From an uncultured Flavobacteriales bacterium (lineage in GTDB: Bacteria > Bacteroidota > Bacteroidia > Flavobacteriales > Crocinitomicaceae), in assembly GCA_946479125.1 (NCBI GenBank), contig CAMLET010000098.1:1-9206 (forward strand): DNA of 9,206 nt, given 5' to 3'. Positions within the stretch are counted from its first letter, which is position 1. Every line of letters begins with the position of its first letter. Positions 1-7,155 of the stretch are shown in pieces. The position numbers and the translations under genes are program-made. A model generated the notes under the pieces. It saw nothing but the letters and a program-made list of their open reading frames with translations. It searched no databases and was not told the origin of the DNA.

Positions 1-1
1 A

Positions 2-1471
2 ACTATGCATTGGCATGGTTTGCATGTTGCGCCTGAAAATGATGGCGGTCCTCATCAATCCATTTCGGCAGGTTCTACATGGAGTCCATCGTTTGAAATT
101 CTAAACAACGCTGGAACATTTTGGTATCATCCGCATGGTGAAGGCAAAACGGAGTTACACGTAGGAAAAGGACTAGCAGGTTTATTCATTATTCACGATC
201 CCGCAGAACTGGCATTGGGTTTACCCCAAACGTATGGTGTGGATGACATTCCATTAATTGTTCAAACAAAGGCGTTTGATGTATTGCAACAAATTGCTAT
301 TGCCGACCACATGGACACCTCCGTTTTTGTAAACGGAACACGTAATGCAACGCACAATCTGCCTTCACAGGTGGTAAGAATGCGCCTCTTGAATGGAAGC
401 AGTATGCGTTCATTTTACTTCGGATTTTCCAACAACATGACCTTTTATCAAATTGCTACCGATGGCGGTTTGGTAGAAACTCCCAATGCCTTAACTCGTT
501 TGTTGATTGCTCCCGGAGAGCGTTCAGAAATTCTTGTCGATTTAAGCAGTATGAACGGGCAATCGCTGAACCTGATGAGTTACGGCTCTGAAATGCCTGA
601 TGGAATATTCGGTTCACCGTCTGTTGGAAGCGGAGCTGATACGATGGATATGTACATGGATAATTTCCTGAATGGGGCAGACTTTAACTTGGTAGAATTT
701 ACAATAGGCGCACAGACTGGAAGTCCAATCACAACAATACCATCTACTTTAGTTCCTTATGTTCCTTATAATATAGCTGATGTAGACGTTAACCGTACCT
801 TCGTTTTCGATACGATTACGCTTGTTCCAGGGGATACCCCGAATCGTGCTGAAGGACCATTTGGTATCAATAACACCACGTTCAATATGGATTCGATTAA
901 TATCAACGTTCCTCTGAATTCCACAGAAATTTGGACGTTAAAGAACAATACCTTGATTGCGCACCCATTCCATATTCATGACATTCAGTTCAATGTAATT
1001 GAAAAGAATGGAATTACTCCGCCAGTAACGGAACAGGGTTGGAAAGATGTGGTGTTGGTAATGCCCGAAGACAGTGTTAAGTTCATTACGAAGTTCACCA
1101 CTTTCACCGATGAAATGGTTCCATACATGTACCATTGCCATTTGTTGCATCACGAAGACGACGGAATGATGGGATCGTTTTTGGTTTACGACCCATTTGC
1201 AGGAATAAATGAAATAGCTGAAACTTCCACTTTTGTTGCTTTTCCAAATCCTTCATCCGATGAATGGAATATTACAGGAAAATGGGAGAATGCCAATTTC
1301 TTAATGGAGTTGACAGATGCCCAAGGCAAAAGAATTTTAAAGCGTGAATATTCGAATTTGTCTTCGGAAGAAAGTATAAGCATATCGAATTCAACACTTC
1401 ATTCTGGAATCTATTTTCTAACTATTATTTCTGAAAAAGGAACGCAGAAATTGCAGTTGGTGAAAGAGTGA
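2..1471 (+). CDS. Multicopper oxidase (CueO/laccase-like) with T9SS sorting tail, 5' truncated
   Basis: Secreted or surface-attached copper oxidase that would couple one-electron oxidation of a substrate (Cu(I), phenols or similar) to reduction of O2 to water. The reading frame is open from base 2, so the ATG at 5 is an internal Met and the N-terminus, including the signal peptide, lies outside the window. Numbering from that Met, the copper-binding motifs are HWHG (2-5), HPHG (42-45), HPFHIH (320-325) and HCHLLHHEDDGMM (377-389). H383 and M388 are the likely type-1 copper ligands, and the last motif is close to that of CueO. Five Met residues lie between 191 and 218, a weak Met-rich stretch. 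Residues from about 412 (FPNP...) to 488 form a Por_Secre_tail-type domain ending in IYFLTI...KLQLVKE, which implies export by the type IX system. All four motifs are intact. The exact substrate cannot be told from sequence. The gene converges on the minus-strand cluster with only 16 nt between stop codons and no clear terminator. Confidence 0.93.
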   Translation, partial: TMHWHGLHVAPENDGGPHQSISAGSTWSPSFEILNNAGTFWYHPHGEGKTELHVGKGLAGLFIIHDPAELALGLPQTYGVDDIPLIVQTKAFDVLQQIAIADHMDTSVFVNGTRNATHNLPSQVVRMRLLNGSSMRSFYFGFSNNMTFYQIATDGGLVETPNALTRLLIAPGERSEILVDLSSMNGQSLNLMSYGSEMPDGIFGSPSVGSGADTMDMYMDNFLNGADFNLVEFTIGAQTGSPITTIPSTLVPYVPYNIADVDVNRTFVFDTITLVPGDTPNRAEGPFGINNTTFNMDSININVPLNSTEIWTLKNNTLIAHPFHIHDIQFNVIEKNGITPPVTEQGWKDVVLVMPEDSVKFITKFTTFTDEMVPYMYHCHLLHHEDDGMMGSFLVYDPFAGINEIAETSTFVAFPNPSSDEWNITGKWENANFLMELTDAQGKRILKREYSNLSSEESISISNSTLHSGIYFLTIISEKGTQKLQLVKE

Positions 1472-1487
1472 TTCATTATTGTCATTC

Positions 1488-2465
1488 TTATTTAGAAAGC
1501 TTAGCTGCCATTTGGTTCCATTTATAAACTGAAAGCGTTTTGTCGTTTTTTTCCAGGTTATAGAAGTAACTTAAATATTCAAGGATATCATGCATGTTAT
1601 TCTTAATGTCTTCAACATATTTCTCAATAGGTTCTGAACCGAAAAGTTTCGCAGACATGTCTAAAGATTCTCTTTTCAATTGTTTCTTGAGTTCATCTGG
1701 AAAATTTTCTTTACCAAAATTAAGTTGGTAGTATTCAAGAATATGATGAAGAACACAAAACATTCTAATAGAGCGATGTGGGTGAATTGATTGTCTTAAA
1801 TAGAATTCTTGTTCCTTACCTCCGAATGAAAGCACATAACTAATACCAACGGCACAAGTGATTTTAACAAGCGCACTAAATTTTTCTAAATCATAAGCTC
1901 CTTTAAAATTGGTGTGAAATAAATCTAAAATGTGAGCAGCTAAACAAAGAGATGCGTAGTTATCAGCATCCAATTCTAGTAAATGTCTTTTCTCATCGTA
2001 AGGCTTCGATGAACCGTTCATCTCGATAATGGATTTTTCAAGCTCATTCGATTTCTGAATTAGATGAGCCATTTCATGATAAAAAGTAAAGTGAATCGAA
2101 AATTGATACATTAATCTATTCGGTTCAGTTCCTAAATAATCTTTGATTAATTCAATTTCGTCAAAGATTACAGTTTCACTTGCCTCATGTTTTTGCATTA
2201 GGTGTATGATTGTACCTGAATTAATTCCAACTACATATTTATCATTGCTTCTTGTGGCTTTTGCATTTACCGACCAATCATCATGAAAATACAAATAGGA
2301 TGGTGCAATTCCATAATTCGAATTTAATTTTAAGGTGTCGGAATAGAAATCAAAAACCTTTTGAAATTCTTCTGAATATGGTGAATCATCAAAATCGAAT
2401 ATTTCATCGTCCTTAACGATTCCAGTTTCGATTAATTCATTAATATGTGCTGGATAATTAGCCAT
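1488..2465 (-). CDS. HExxH zinc metallopeptidase, Lit/peptidase U49-like
   Basis: Probable cytoplasmic zinc protease of 325 aa, with no signal peptide or clear membrane helix. The signature is HEMAH at 130-134 (two zinc-ligand His and the catalytic Glu), followed by ELDAD at 164-168, where E164 would be the third zinc ligand. A later IHPHRSIR motif lies at 227-234. The same order (HEISH, then READ, then a THP...R motif) is what I recall of the E. coli phage-exclusion protease Lit, which cleaves EF-Tu when activated by a phage peptide. Overall length is also similar (Lit is about 300 aa). The resemblance is by motif order and spacing, not by alignment, so a general ImmA/M48-like zincin remains possible. 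It is the last gene of the minus-strand cluster, 40 nt behind the T5orf172 gene and probably co-transcribed. That position suggests an abortive-infection effector or a processing protease. The substrate is unknown. Confidence 0.6.
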   Translation of the reverse strand: MANYPAHINELIETGIVKDDEIFDFDDSPYSEEFQKVFDFYSDTLKLNSNYGIAPSYLYFHDDWSVNAKATRSNDKYVVGINSGTIIHLMQKHEASETVIFDEIELIKDYLGTEPNRLMYQFSIHFTFYHEMAHLIQKSNELEKSIIEMNGSSKPYDEKRHLLELDADNYASLCLAAHILDLFHTNFKGAYDLEKFSALVKITCAVGISYVLSFGGKEQEFYLRQSIHPHRSIRMFCVLHHILEYYQLNFGKENFPDELKKQLKRESLDMSAKLFGSEPIEKYVEDIKNNMHDILEYLSYFYNLEKNDKTLSVYKWNQMAAKLSK

Positions 2466-2505
2466 TTGTCTGTTGTTTTCAGCGATGTTCTAAAATTTCA
2501 GGAAG

Positions 2506-3282
2506 CTATTCAAGTGCATCCATATACTCTTTGATTTCATCCAACTCTTTTATAGAAAGTCTAAACCATTCACCACGTACGTTTTTAGCAGAATATTTTT
2601 TGTGCAATTCTTTTTCTACTGATGCAGGAGCTGTCCATTGCACAATTAAATGTGTCTGTGATTTCTCTGACTGTAAGGTTCTTTCTCTTACTTTTGGATT
2701 CTTGCTTTTGCCGATTTTTATCAAACCATTGGTATCGTCAAGCATCAAATAAACTTTATTGACAGGATCTAAATGTGCCTTATCAATCGAATCCTCATAA
2801 AATGTTTTCAAAAAGCTCAAACGTTTATAAATCTTAATAGGGATCACAGGTTGAAGAGCCAACATTGTTCCGTCTTTAGGAACTGTATCTGGATTGAAGG
2901 TCCAATACCCAAGCATTTCTAAAGCACTCTGCCTGTGATATTGTAAATGATTATGAATATTAAAGAAATCCTTTTCTTGATTTATAGATAATATACCAAA
3001 CGTAAACATTGTAATTACATCGTCTGCCAGTTTATAATCTTCTATAGGAATTGAAACGCCAATAGCGCTAAACTCGGAAGTATATTCTGCATAGAACAGA
3101 TGGACTTCAGGACCAAAGGCGCTTTTAAAAACCTGAACACCGAATACAAAATCTTCTAGCTTATTCATAAATCGCATTAGCGCCTCGGTTGGCGAATTCG
3201 ATTCGTATATCGCTTTTAGATCTTCTCGGCTTATGTTATAGGCGTTTTCAGAATAATATTCATTAGGATCAATTGCTGTCAT
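2506..3282 (-). CDS. T5orf172-type GIY-YIG protein with unknown N-terminal domain
   Basis: A 258-aa protein with two parts. Residues 1 to about 170 are not recognised; they look like a globular alpha/beta domain, with no membrane helix. Residues about 177-243 fit the T5orf172/MUG113 branch of the GIY-YIG superfamily: VYLM at 177-180 in place of GIY, LIKIGKSKNPKVRER at 187-201 covering the second motif and the catalytic Arg region, ELHKKY at 225-230, and GEWFRLS at 237-243, which is typical of this branch. Family members are presumed nucleases and are frequent in phages and defence loci. The classical YIG is KIG here, as is usual for T5orf172. The gene starts 22 nt after the hamB stop, so it is likely translated from the same mRNA. 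The ATG at 3280-3282 is the chosen start, with no better upstream start seen. The role is inferred to be a nuclease or nucleic-acid-binding accessory to the Hachiman pair. Confidence 0.75.
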   Translation of the reverse strand: MTAIDPNEYYSENAYNISREDLKAIYESNSPTEALMRFMNKLEDFVFGVQVFKSAFGPEVHLFYAEYTSEFSAIGVSIPIEDYKLADDVITMFTFGILSINQEKDFFNIHNHLQYHRQSALEMLGYWTFNPDTVPKDGTMLALQPVIPIKIYKRLSFLKTFYEDSIDKAHLDPVNKVYLMLDDTNGLIKIGKSKNPKVRERTLQSEKSQTHLIVQWTAPASVEKELHKKYSAKNVRGEWFRLSIKELDEIKEYMDALE

Positions 3283-3304
3283 GCTTTGTAAAGAGTAGAA
3301 TGGA

Positions 3305-5599
3305 TTAATTTATAAATCTTGAAACAGATTGTCTTTGTTCATCTGAAACTTGATTGATACTATTTAAAAAGACTATTTCGTTAGAATCAATGGTTTGAAT
3401 ATGGGGATTTAGTACTTCAATATCCTCAAAAGACATTCCGTAACGTAACATCCAAATGAATCGCTCATTGTCTGTTCCATATTTGAAGTACATAGCCAAT
3501 CTTTTAGCTCTCAGATCACTTGTTTTCTCGTAGTATTTTATAAAAGAGGCGAAGTAAATATCACTAAGCTTAAAACCAATTAGTTTATCAATGAAATCAT
3601 ATGTATCATACATGATTAAATCATAGTCTACGTCTTTTGCTTTTGTTCCTACAGGGAACAAACTATAAGGCAATAGACTTCGATCTGGAATATCATGAAA
3701 TCCAGTAATGTATGCAGCATTTAAATTGTTACTTCTAGCACTATTTGCTCCAAATAAATTCCTTTTATGAGATTGACTTACATAAGAGTACCTGTACCAA
3801 CAAATGTTTTTAAACGTTTTTCCATGAACTCTCCAAAGAATGATTTTTATCGCAGTGTCTAACACATACTTTTCACCGTCTACTAATTCTCTTCCAAGAA
3901 AAACCGAATAAAGTTCTCGGAAGTTAGAGTAGAGGTCTATTCTATTTGCATTAAGGTCATTCAGGGAAATAAAACTACTACCTACAAAAACCGAATCCAA
4001 AATTCTTTTGATGATTAAATCTATGTCAGAATGAGTTAGTTTTTGAAGATCTTTTTCAGTTAAATTAAATTCGTCGGAATATGTATCGTTTAATATGGCT
4101 TCCTTAAAATTATTGTAGTCATCGTCACGATTTTCATTTTTTTCTAACGACGATACAGTACTTAATTCTTCATCGTTTGTCATAATTTCCCGAAGCTTAG
4201 TCATTTTGTTGACTGAGCCAACTACAACATATCCAAAATCAAATTTTGATTCCAATGTTGAACGACCTGCACGACCAATTAGATTCTTAACAGAAAGTGG
4301 TTTGCTTCCTTCCAATCTATCTAAGAAAACTACATCAAAAGGCATATTAATTCCTTGTTCCAAAGTAGATGTTGCGAAACATATTCGGCATAAACCATCC
4401 TTCGTAAATTGCTCCATTATCATTCTGGTTTGCAAAGGCAATGAACCATGATGAATAACAATACCTCTCTTTAACAAGGTAATCATTTGAGAAAAGTGAT
4501 TCTTATTAATCAAGGTATTTCCACCTGTATAGTTCTTTAAACTTTCTATGTAAGAATCTATTTTTGGGTTCTTAATTTCTGGACACAGTTTAATGTATTT
4601 TTTAAACTGATTAAGAAAACTTTTATTGAAAATTTTGGATTTTGGAATGTAAAAGAGCACTGATCCACCATTTTTGATTGATGAAGTTATGGGATCAAAA
4701 CTACAAGCGATCTTTTGGTCTCCCATTAATGGCTTGTTAATACCGAAATGATAAAATTTCGAATCATTTCCTACACATAAAAACATTTGTCCAACGTTCT
4801 TTTGATTATACTGTATTGAAAATGACGTTTCAGGATTAAAATGATTTTTTGTTATTTGTGATTCAGGATTTTTAACAAAGGGATGCGCAAAGATAAATTT
4901 TGCCTTTGGGTAAGCTTTTTGACAACGTCTAACAATACTATCGAAGTATAATCCTCTTTTTGAATCTTCATCGCTAAGTTGAGCTTCATCAAAAAGAAAT
5001 AAATCGACTTTGAAGTCTTTTTGTTTAAATAAATCACGACATCTCTCTGGTGTTACTATAAAGACATTTTTCTTTGCATGCTTCGTATTAATCTTGTCTA
5101 CAAATGTTAGAATGTTAATTGATTTGTCCTCAATCAAATCACAAAGTTTTATGTAATATTCATTTATTAATGCTCTGGATGGAACAATCACTACAACATC
5201 ATTTTCACTGGCAATAATTTGGTTCATAAATACGTATGACTTCCCAGTACTTGTTGGAGCAGAAAAGCTAAAACATTTTGACTGAGAGGAATTTCTTACG
5301 ATACTAGCTTGTACAGGTGTATAATGGTGATTATAAGATTCGAAAATATGCAATCTATACTGCCCAAAAACGACATCTTTGAGTGACTCACGAGGCACAT
5401 TTTTAAAAAATACCCCCATATAATTTAATATAGAGTTTTGATTCTCTTTGAATTTATTTGGTTGATACAAAAAGAGATAGGACAAAATCTCCATATCAGA
5501 AACATCTATTGGTCCATATTGATATAGACGGTTTAGAACGTATGAGAAAATCTCATCGATATTGTCGCCAGCAATAATATTTTTGATTATGTTCTTCAT
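3305..5599 (-). CDS. hamB: HamB-like superfamily 2 helicase (Hachiman/AbpB)
   Basis: Cytoplasmic ATP-dependent helicase/translocase of 764 aa. Motifs in order: a Q-like motif YTPVQASIV (93-101), Walker A APTSTGKS (114-121), motif Ia VPSRALINE (139-147), DEAQ box (204-207), motif IV region VLFYIPKS (314-321), HHGSLP (383-388), motif V ICFATSTLEQGINMP (406-420) and motif VI IGRAGRS (441-447). Motif III, normally SAT, reads AHPF (238-241). About 300 C-terminal residues have no motif I can name. The ATG lies inside the end of the upstream gene (ATGA, 5596-5599), which indicates translational coupling to the HamA-like protein. A DUF1837-like partner plus an SF2 helicase is the defining make-up of Hachiman and of E. 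coli AbpAB. In the characterised systems HamB senses DNA and holds HamA in check until infection. The helicase call is near certain; the HamB assignment rests on motif type and partner. Confidence 0.85.
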   Translation of the reverse strand: MKNIIKNIIAGDNIDEIFSYVLNRLYQYGPIDVSDMEILSYLFLYQPNKFKENQNSILNYMGVFFKNVPRESLKDVVFGQYRLHIFESYNHHYTPVQASIVRNSSQSKCFSFSAPTSTGKSYVFMNQIIASENDVVVIVPSRALINEYYIKLCDLIEDKSINILTFVDKINTKHAKKNVFIVTPERCRDLFKQKDFKVDLFLFDEAQLSDEDSKRGLYFDSIVRRCQKAYPKAKFIFAHPFVKNPESQITKNHFNPETSFSIQYNQKNVGQMFLCVGNDSKFYHFGINKPLMGDQKIACSFDPITSSIKNGGSVLFYIPKSKIFNKSFLNQFKKYIKLCPEIKNPKIDSYIESLKNYTGGNTLINKNHFSQMITLLKRGIVIHHGSLPLQTRMIMEQFTKDGLCRICFATSTLEQGINMPFDVVFLDRLEGSKPLSVKNLIGRAGRSTLESKFDFGYVVVGSVNKMTKLREIMTNDEELSTVSSLEKNENRDDDYNNFKEAILNDTYSDEFNLTEKDLQKLTHSDIDLIIKRILDSVFVGSSFISLNDLNANRIDLYSNFRELYSVFLGRELVDGEKYVLDTAIKIILWRVHGKTFKNICWYRYSYVSQSHKRNLFGANSARSNNLNAAYITGFHDIPDRSLLPYSLFPVGTKAKDVDYDLIMYDTYDFIDKLIGFKLSDIYFASFIKYYEKTSDLRAKRLAMYFKYGTDNERFIWMLRYGMSFEDIEVLNPHIQTIDSNEIVFLNSINQVSDEQRQSVSRFIN

Positions 5600-6279
5600 A
5601 TATTGACTGCGATACAGATGATCTCTTTATGTTTAGAAAGCTCAATGAAGTGTTTGTTTTTTTTGATTCCATTAATAATTGTTGCAGTTGAAGTCTCTTT
5701 TGAAGCAAAGGCGGCAATGAATCCCTTTGCTCCTTTAGTAAAGTTCATTTTTGAATCTTCACAACAAAATCTATCAATATCAATGAGATCAGAAGCATCA
5801 CTTTTATTCTTTTCAAATCGAACAATTTGCTCAAATGAACTACCATAACTATTTTGGGAGGATTTATATTTTGCCTCACCGAATAATAGAATAGCTTCTT
5901 TATTCTTTGAATAAAAATCAAACCCGTGATTTCCAACATCCTTGATTTTAATTAGTTCGGCTAATGGAATATCAGCATATTCCAATTCAGAAATTACGGC
6001 TTTTCTGGCTAGTTCCGAAATGACATATTCTCCAGAATTAGCAGTAACCTTATCATCATCAGATTTAATTATGTTCTTAGAAATATAATCGATAGTTGCC
6101 TCAGCTCTAATCTTAAACCCATTTTGAAGATATTCTTGATCAAAAGAATTGATCCATGATAGTTCGGAAAGCGATAAAAAGACAGTTTTTAAAGTTAAAC
6201 CTATATCGATCGGGTTAATCCGAATGAACGTAATATGCGATTCAATTTTTTGGTTGTCAACAATTTCATATCCACTCAT
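5596..6279 (-). CDS. hamA: HamA-like PD-(D/E)XK effector (DUF1837)
   Basis: Predicted nuclease effector of Hachiman defence, 227 aa. The N-terminal part (1-75) is a mixed region; the conserved block starts at SGEYVISELAR (82-92). It continues through GNHGFDFYS (116-124), with D121, and then ILLFGEAKYKSS (130-141), with E135 and K137. This E ... D ... ExK layout is that of a PD-(D/E)XK nuclease and matches the DUF1837/HamA pattern of GE-LL ... G-DG/FD ... GE-K as I know it. All the expected catalytic residues are present. The start at 6277-6279 is well fixed, because two in-frame TAA codons (6292-6297) lie just upstream. The stop overlaps the helicase start by 4 bp. It follows the first GIY-YIG gene by 42 nt. 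In known systems HamA cleaves DNA indiscriminately once released from HamB, giving abortive infection; that activity here is inferred. Confidence 0.8.
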   Translation of the reverse strand: MSGYEIVDNQKIESHITFIRINPIDIGLTLKTVFLSLSELSWINSFDQEYLQNGFKIRAEATIDYISKNIIKSDDDKVTANSGEYVISELARKAVISELEYADIPLAELIKIKDVGNHGFDFYSKNKEAILLFGEAKYKSSQNSYGSSFEQIVRFEKNKSDASDLIDIDRFCCEDSKMNFTKGAKGFIAAFASKETSTATIINGIKKNKHFIELSKHKEIICIAVNI

Positions 6280-6291
6280 AACTGTCAGATT

Positions 6292-6324
6292 TTATTATCG
6301 CCCAAGAATAGGGTTAAACTTTTA
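6292..6324 (-). other. Likely detached C-terminal coding remnant of the GIY-YIG gene
   Basis: Read on the minus strand in the GIY-YIG frame, this stretch is TAA, then AAG TTT AAC CCT ATT CTT GGG CGA (KFNPILGR), then TAA TAA. The eight codons fit the conserved end of GIY-YIG domains, and the tandem stop looks like the original gene end. The remainder up to the hamA start is seven non-coding bases more than a usual spacer would need. Confidence 0.6.
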
Positions 6325-6837
6325 CCTAAAATGACTTTCTATCTTAGGAACTATCAAATCGTAATTCTTCACATCAATCTTAATAAGGCTCAACCTTATT
6401 CTATACCCAGATAGATTTTCTCGTGAAGAAAGTTTCATTGCAAAAGTTCTTCGATAAAGAGGCATAAAAAAATGACCTTTTAGTCTTGTAGATATATTCT
6501 TTGCCTTACCAATATATAAAGGAACCCATTCCAAAGTAGATGTATGTTTGTTCAGACGTTTCAATTTAGTATTAGGGACGAATTCGCCTTTATAAATAGG
6601 GGCTTCCCATTTCAATTTAAAATCTGACAAAAATGACCCTATATCATTTGAACATTGAGAATTTTGTATTTCGAAATAATAGACTCCTGGGAAATTTAGT
6701 TCACTCAAATCCAACGAAGATATTTCATCTCCAATATCGAATTGGAATTGTTCAACAAACTTTAATTCTTCAGCGATTTGACTGATACGATAAGCTTGAT
6801 CTGTTAATTCTTTGTCGATAATTTCGAGTGTGTTCAT
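6322..6837 (-). CDS. GIY-YIG nuclease-like protein, apparently C-terminally truncated by an in-frame stop
   Basis: Predicted GIY-YIG superfamily protein of 171 aa. After a helical N-terminus (1-45) come GVYYFE (51-56, the GIY strand), an insertion of about 50 residues, VPLYIGKAKNISTRLKGHF (105-123, the YIG strand with catalytic R118 candidate) and, at the very end, PKIESHFR (164-171) with E167 in the place of the metal-binding Glu. The stop at 6322-6324 (TAA) is followed in the same frame by codons for KFNPILGR and then tandem TAA TAA (6292-6297). KFNPILGR is what one expects after the catalytic Glu in this fold, so the gene probably once encoded 180 aa and lost the last nine by a nonsense change, unless the stop is read through or is a sequencing error. 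The catalytic residues remain in the short form. It is the first gene after the XRE regulator and lies 42 nt ahead of hamA, so it is probably part of the same operon. Confidence 0.72.
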   Translation of the reverse strand: MNTLEIIDKELTDQAYRISQIAEELKFVEQFQFDIGDEISSLDLSELNFPGVYYFEIQNSQCSNDIGSFLSDFKLKWEAPIYKGEFVPNTKLKRLNKHTSTLEWVPLYIGKAKNISTRLKGHFFMPLYRRTFAMKLSSRENLSGYRIRLSLIKIDVKNYDLIVPKIESHFR

Positions 6838-6856
6838 AGCGATAGTGAGTAGTGGG

Positions 6857-6901
6857 ATATTAAAGTGTTAATAGAAATTCTATTAAACTAAACTTTAATA
6901 T
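6857..6901. promoter_or_regulatory. Nested inverted repeat between regulator and defence genes
   Basis: Outer arms ATATTAAAGT (6857-6866) and ACTTTAATAT (6892-6901) are perfect 10-bp complements. Inside them TTAATAGAA (6868-6876) and TTCTATTAA (6878-6886) form a second perfect 9-bp inverted repeat around a single A. It sits in the 85-nt gap between the XRE stop and the start of the first GIY-YIG gene. No T-run follows on either strand, so it is not an intrinsic terminator. It is more likely an operator, perhaps for the adjacent XRE protein, or an RNA structure near the start of the operon mRNA. No convincing promoter motif was found beside it. Confidence 0.55.
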
Positions 6902-6922
6902 TGAAGTGGTTAATCATGTCAG

Positions 6923-7129
6923 TTATTTCGTCGAAATCAACAATTCACGCACATCAACATCTAAAGCTTCTGCAACCTCAAATAAAGTTTCAATGGTCGG
7001 TTGCATTTGGTTTGTACACCATTTGGAAACTGTTGTTCGGTTCTTACCCAAAGCTTCTGCCAACCAATTGTTCGTTTTGCCTTGTTCAGCTAAGACAGCT
7101 TTGATCCGATTCTGTGCTTTTTTATCCAT
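6923..7129 (-). CDS. XRE-family (Cro/C1-type HTH) transcriptional regulator
   Basis: Small 68-aa DNA-binding protein consisting of a single helix-turn-helix domain. The sequence TNNWLAEALGKNRTTVSKWC (19-38) covers the two HTH helices, and PTIETLFEVAEALDVDVREL (44-63) the typical following helices of the Cro/C1 fold. It has no added effector or peptidase domain. It is the most upstream gene of the minus-strand cluster, 85 nt ahead of the GIY-YIG gene, and is divergent from the 7290 gene across a region rich in AAGCA/TGCTT half-sites. It may therefore control itself, the 7290 gene and the defence genes; stand-alone XRE regulators of this size are common beside restriction and defence operons. 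The family assignment is firm and the target set is inference. Confidence 0.9.
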   Translation of the reverse strand: MDKKAQNRIKAVLAEQGKTNNWLAEALGKNRTTVSKWCTNQMQPTIETLFEVAEALDVDVRELLISTK

Positions 7130-7155
7130 TTATTATGCTCTATAGATAGAATTTG

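Noticed and set aside
5..7. ATG at base 5 as the true start of the oxidase
   Set aside because: It sits directly in the first copper motif (HWHG), and the frame is open to the window edge, so the N-terminal cupredoxin part is simply outside.
1472..1487. Bidirectional terminator between the convergent oxidase and peptidase genes
   Set aside because: The gap is 16 nt and shows no stem with an adjacent T-run.
6927..6940. TTCGTCGAAATCAA shared with 8505-8518 as a possible attachment or recombination pair
   Set aside because: Only 14 bp, it falls within the coding end of the XRE gene, and the right-hand copy is one member of a local repeat family; no element ends or integrase accompany it.
6901..7145. 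Plus-strand reading frames opposite the XRE gene, and other long frames opposite hamA, hamB and the oxidase
   Set aside because: They are shadows of well-supported genes on the other strand, with no recognisable motifs.
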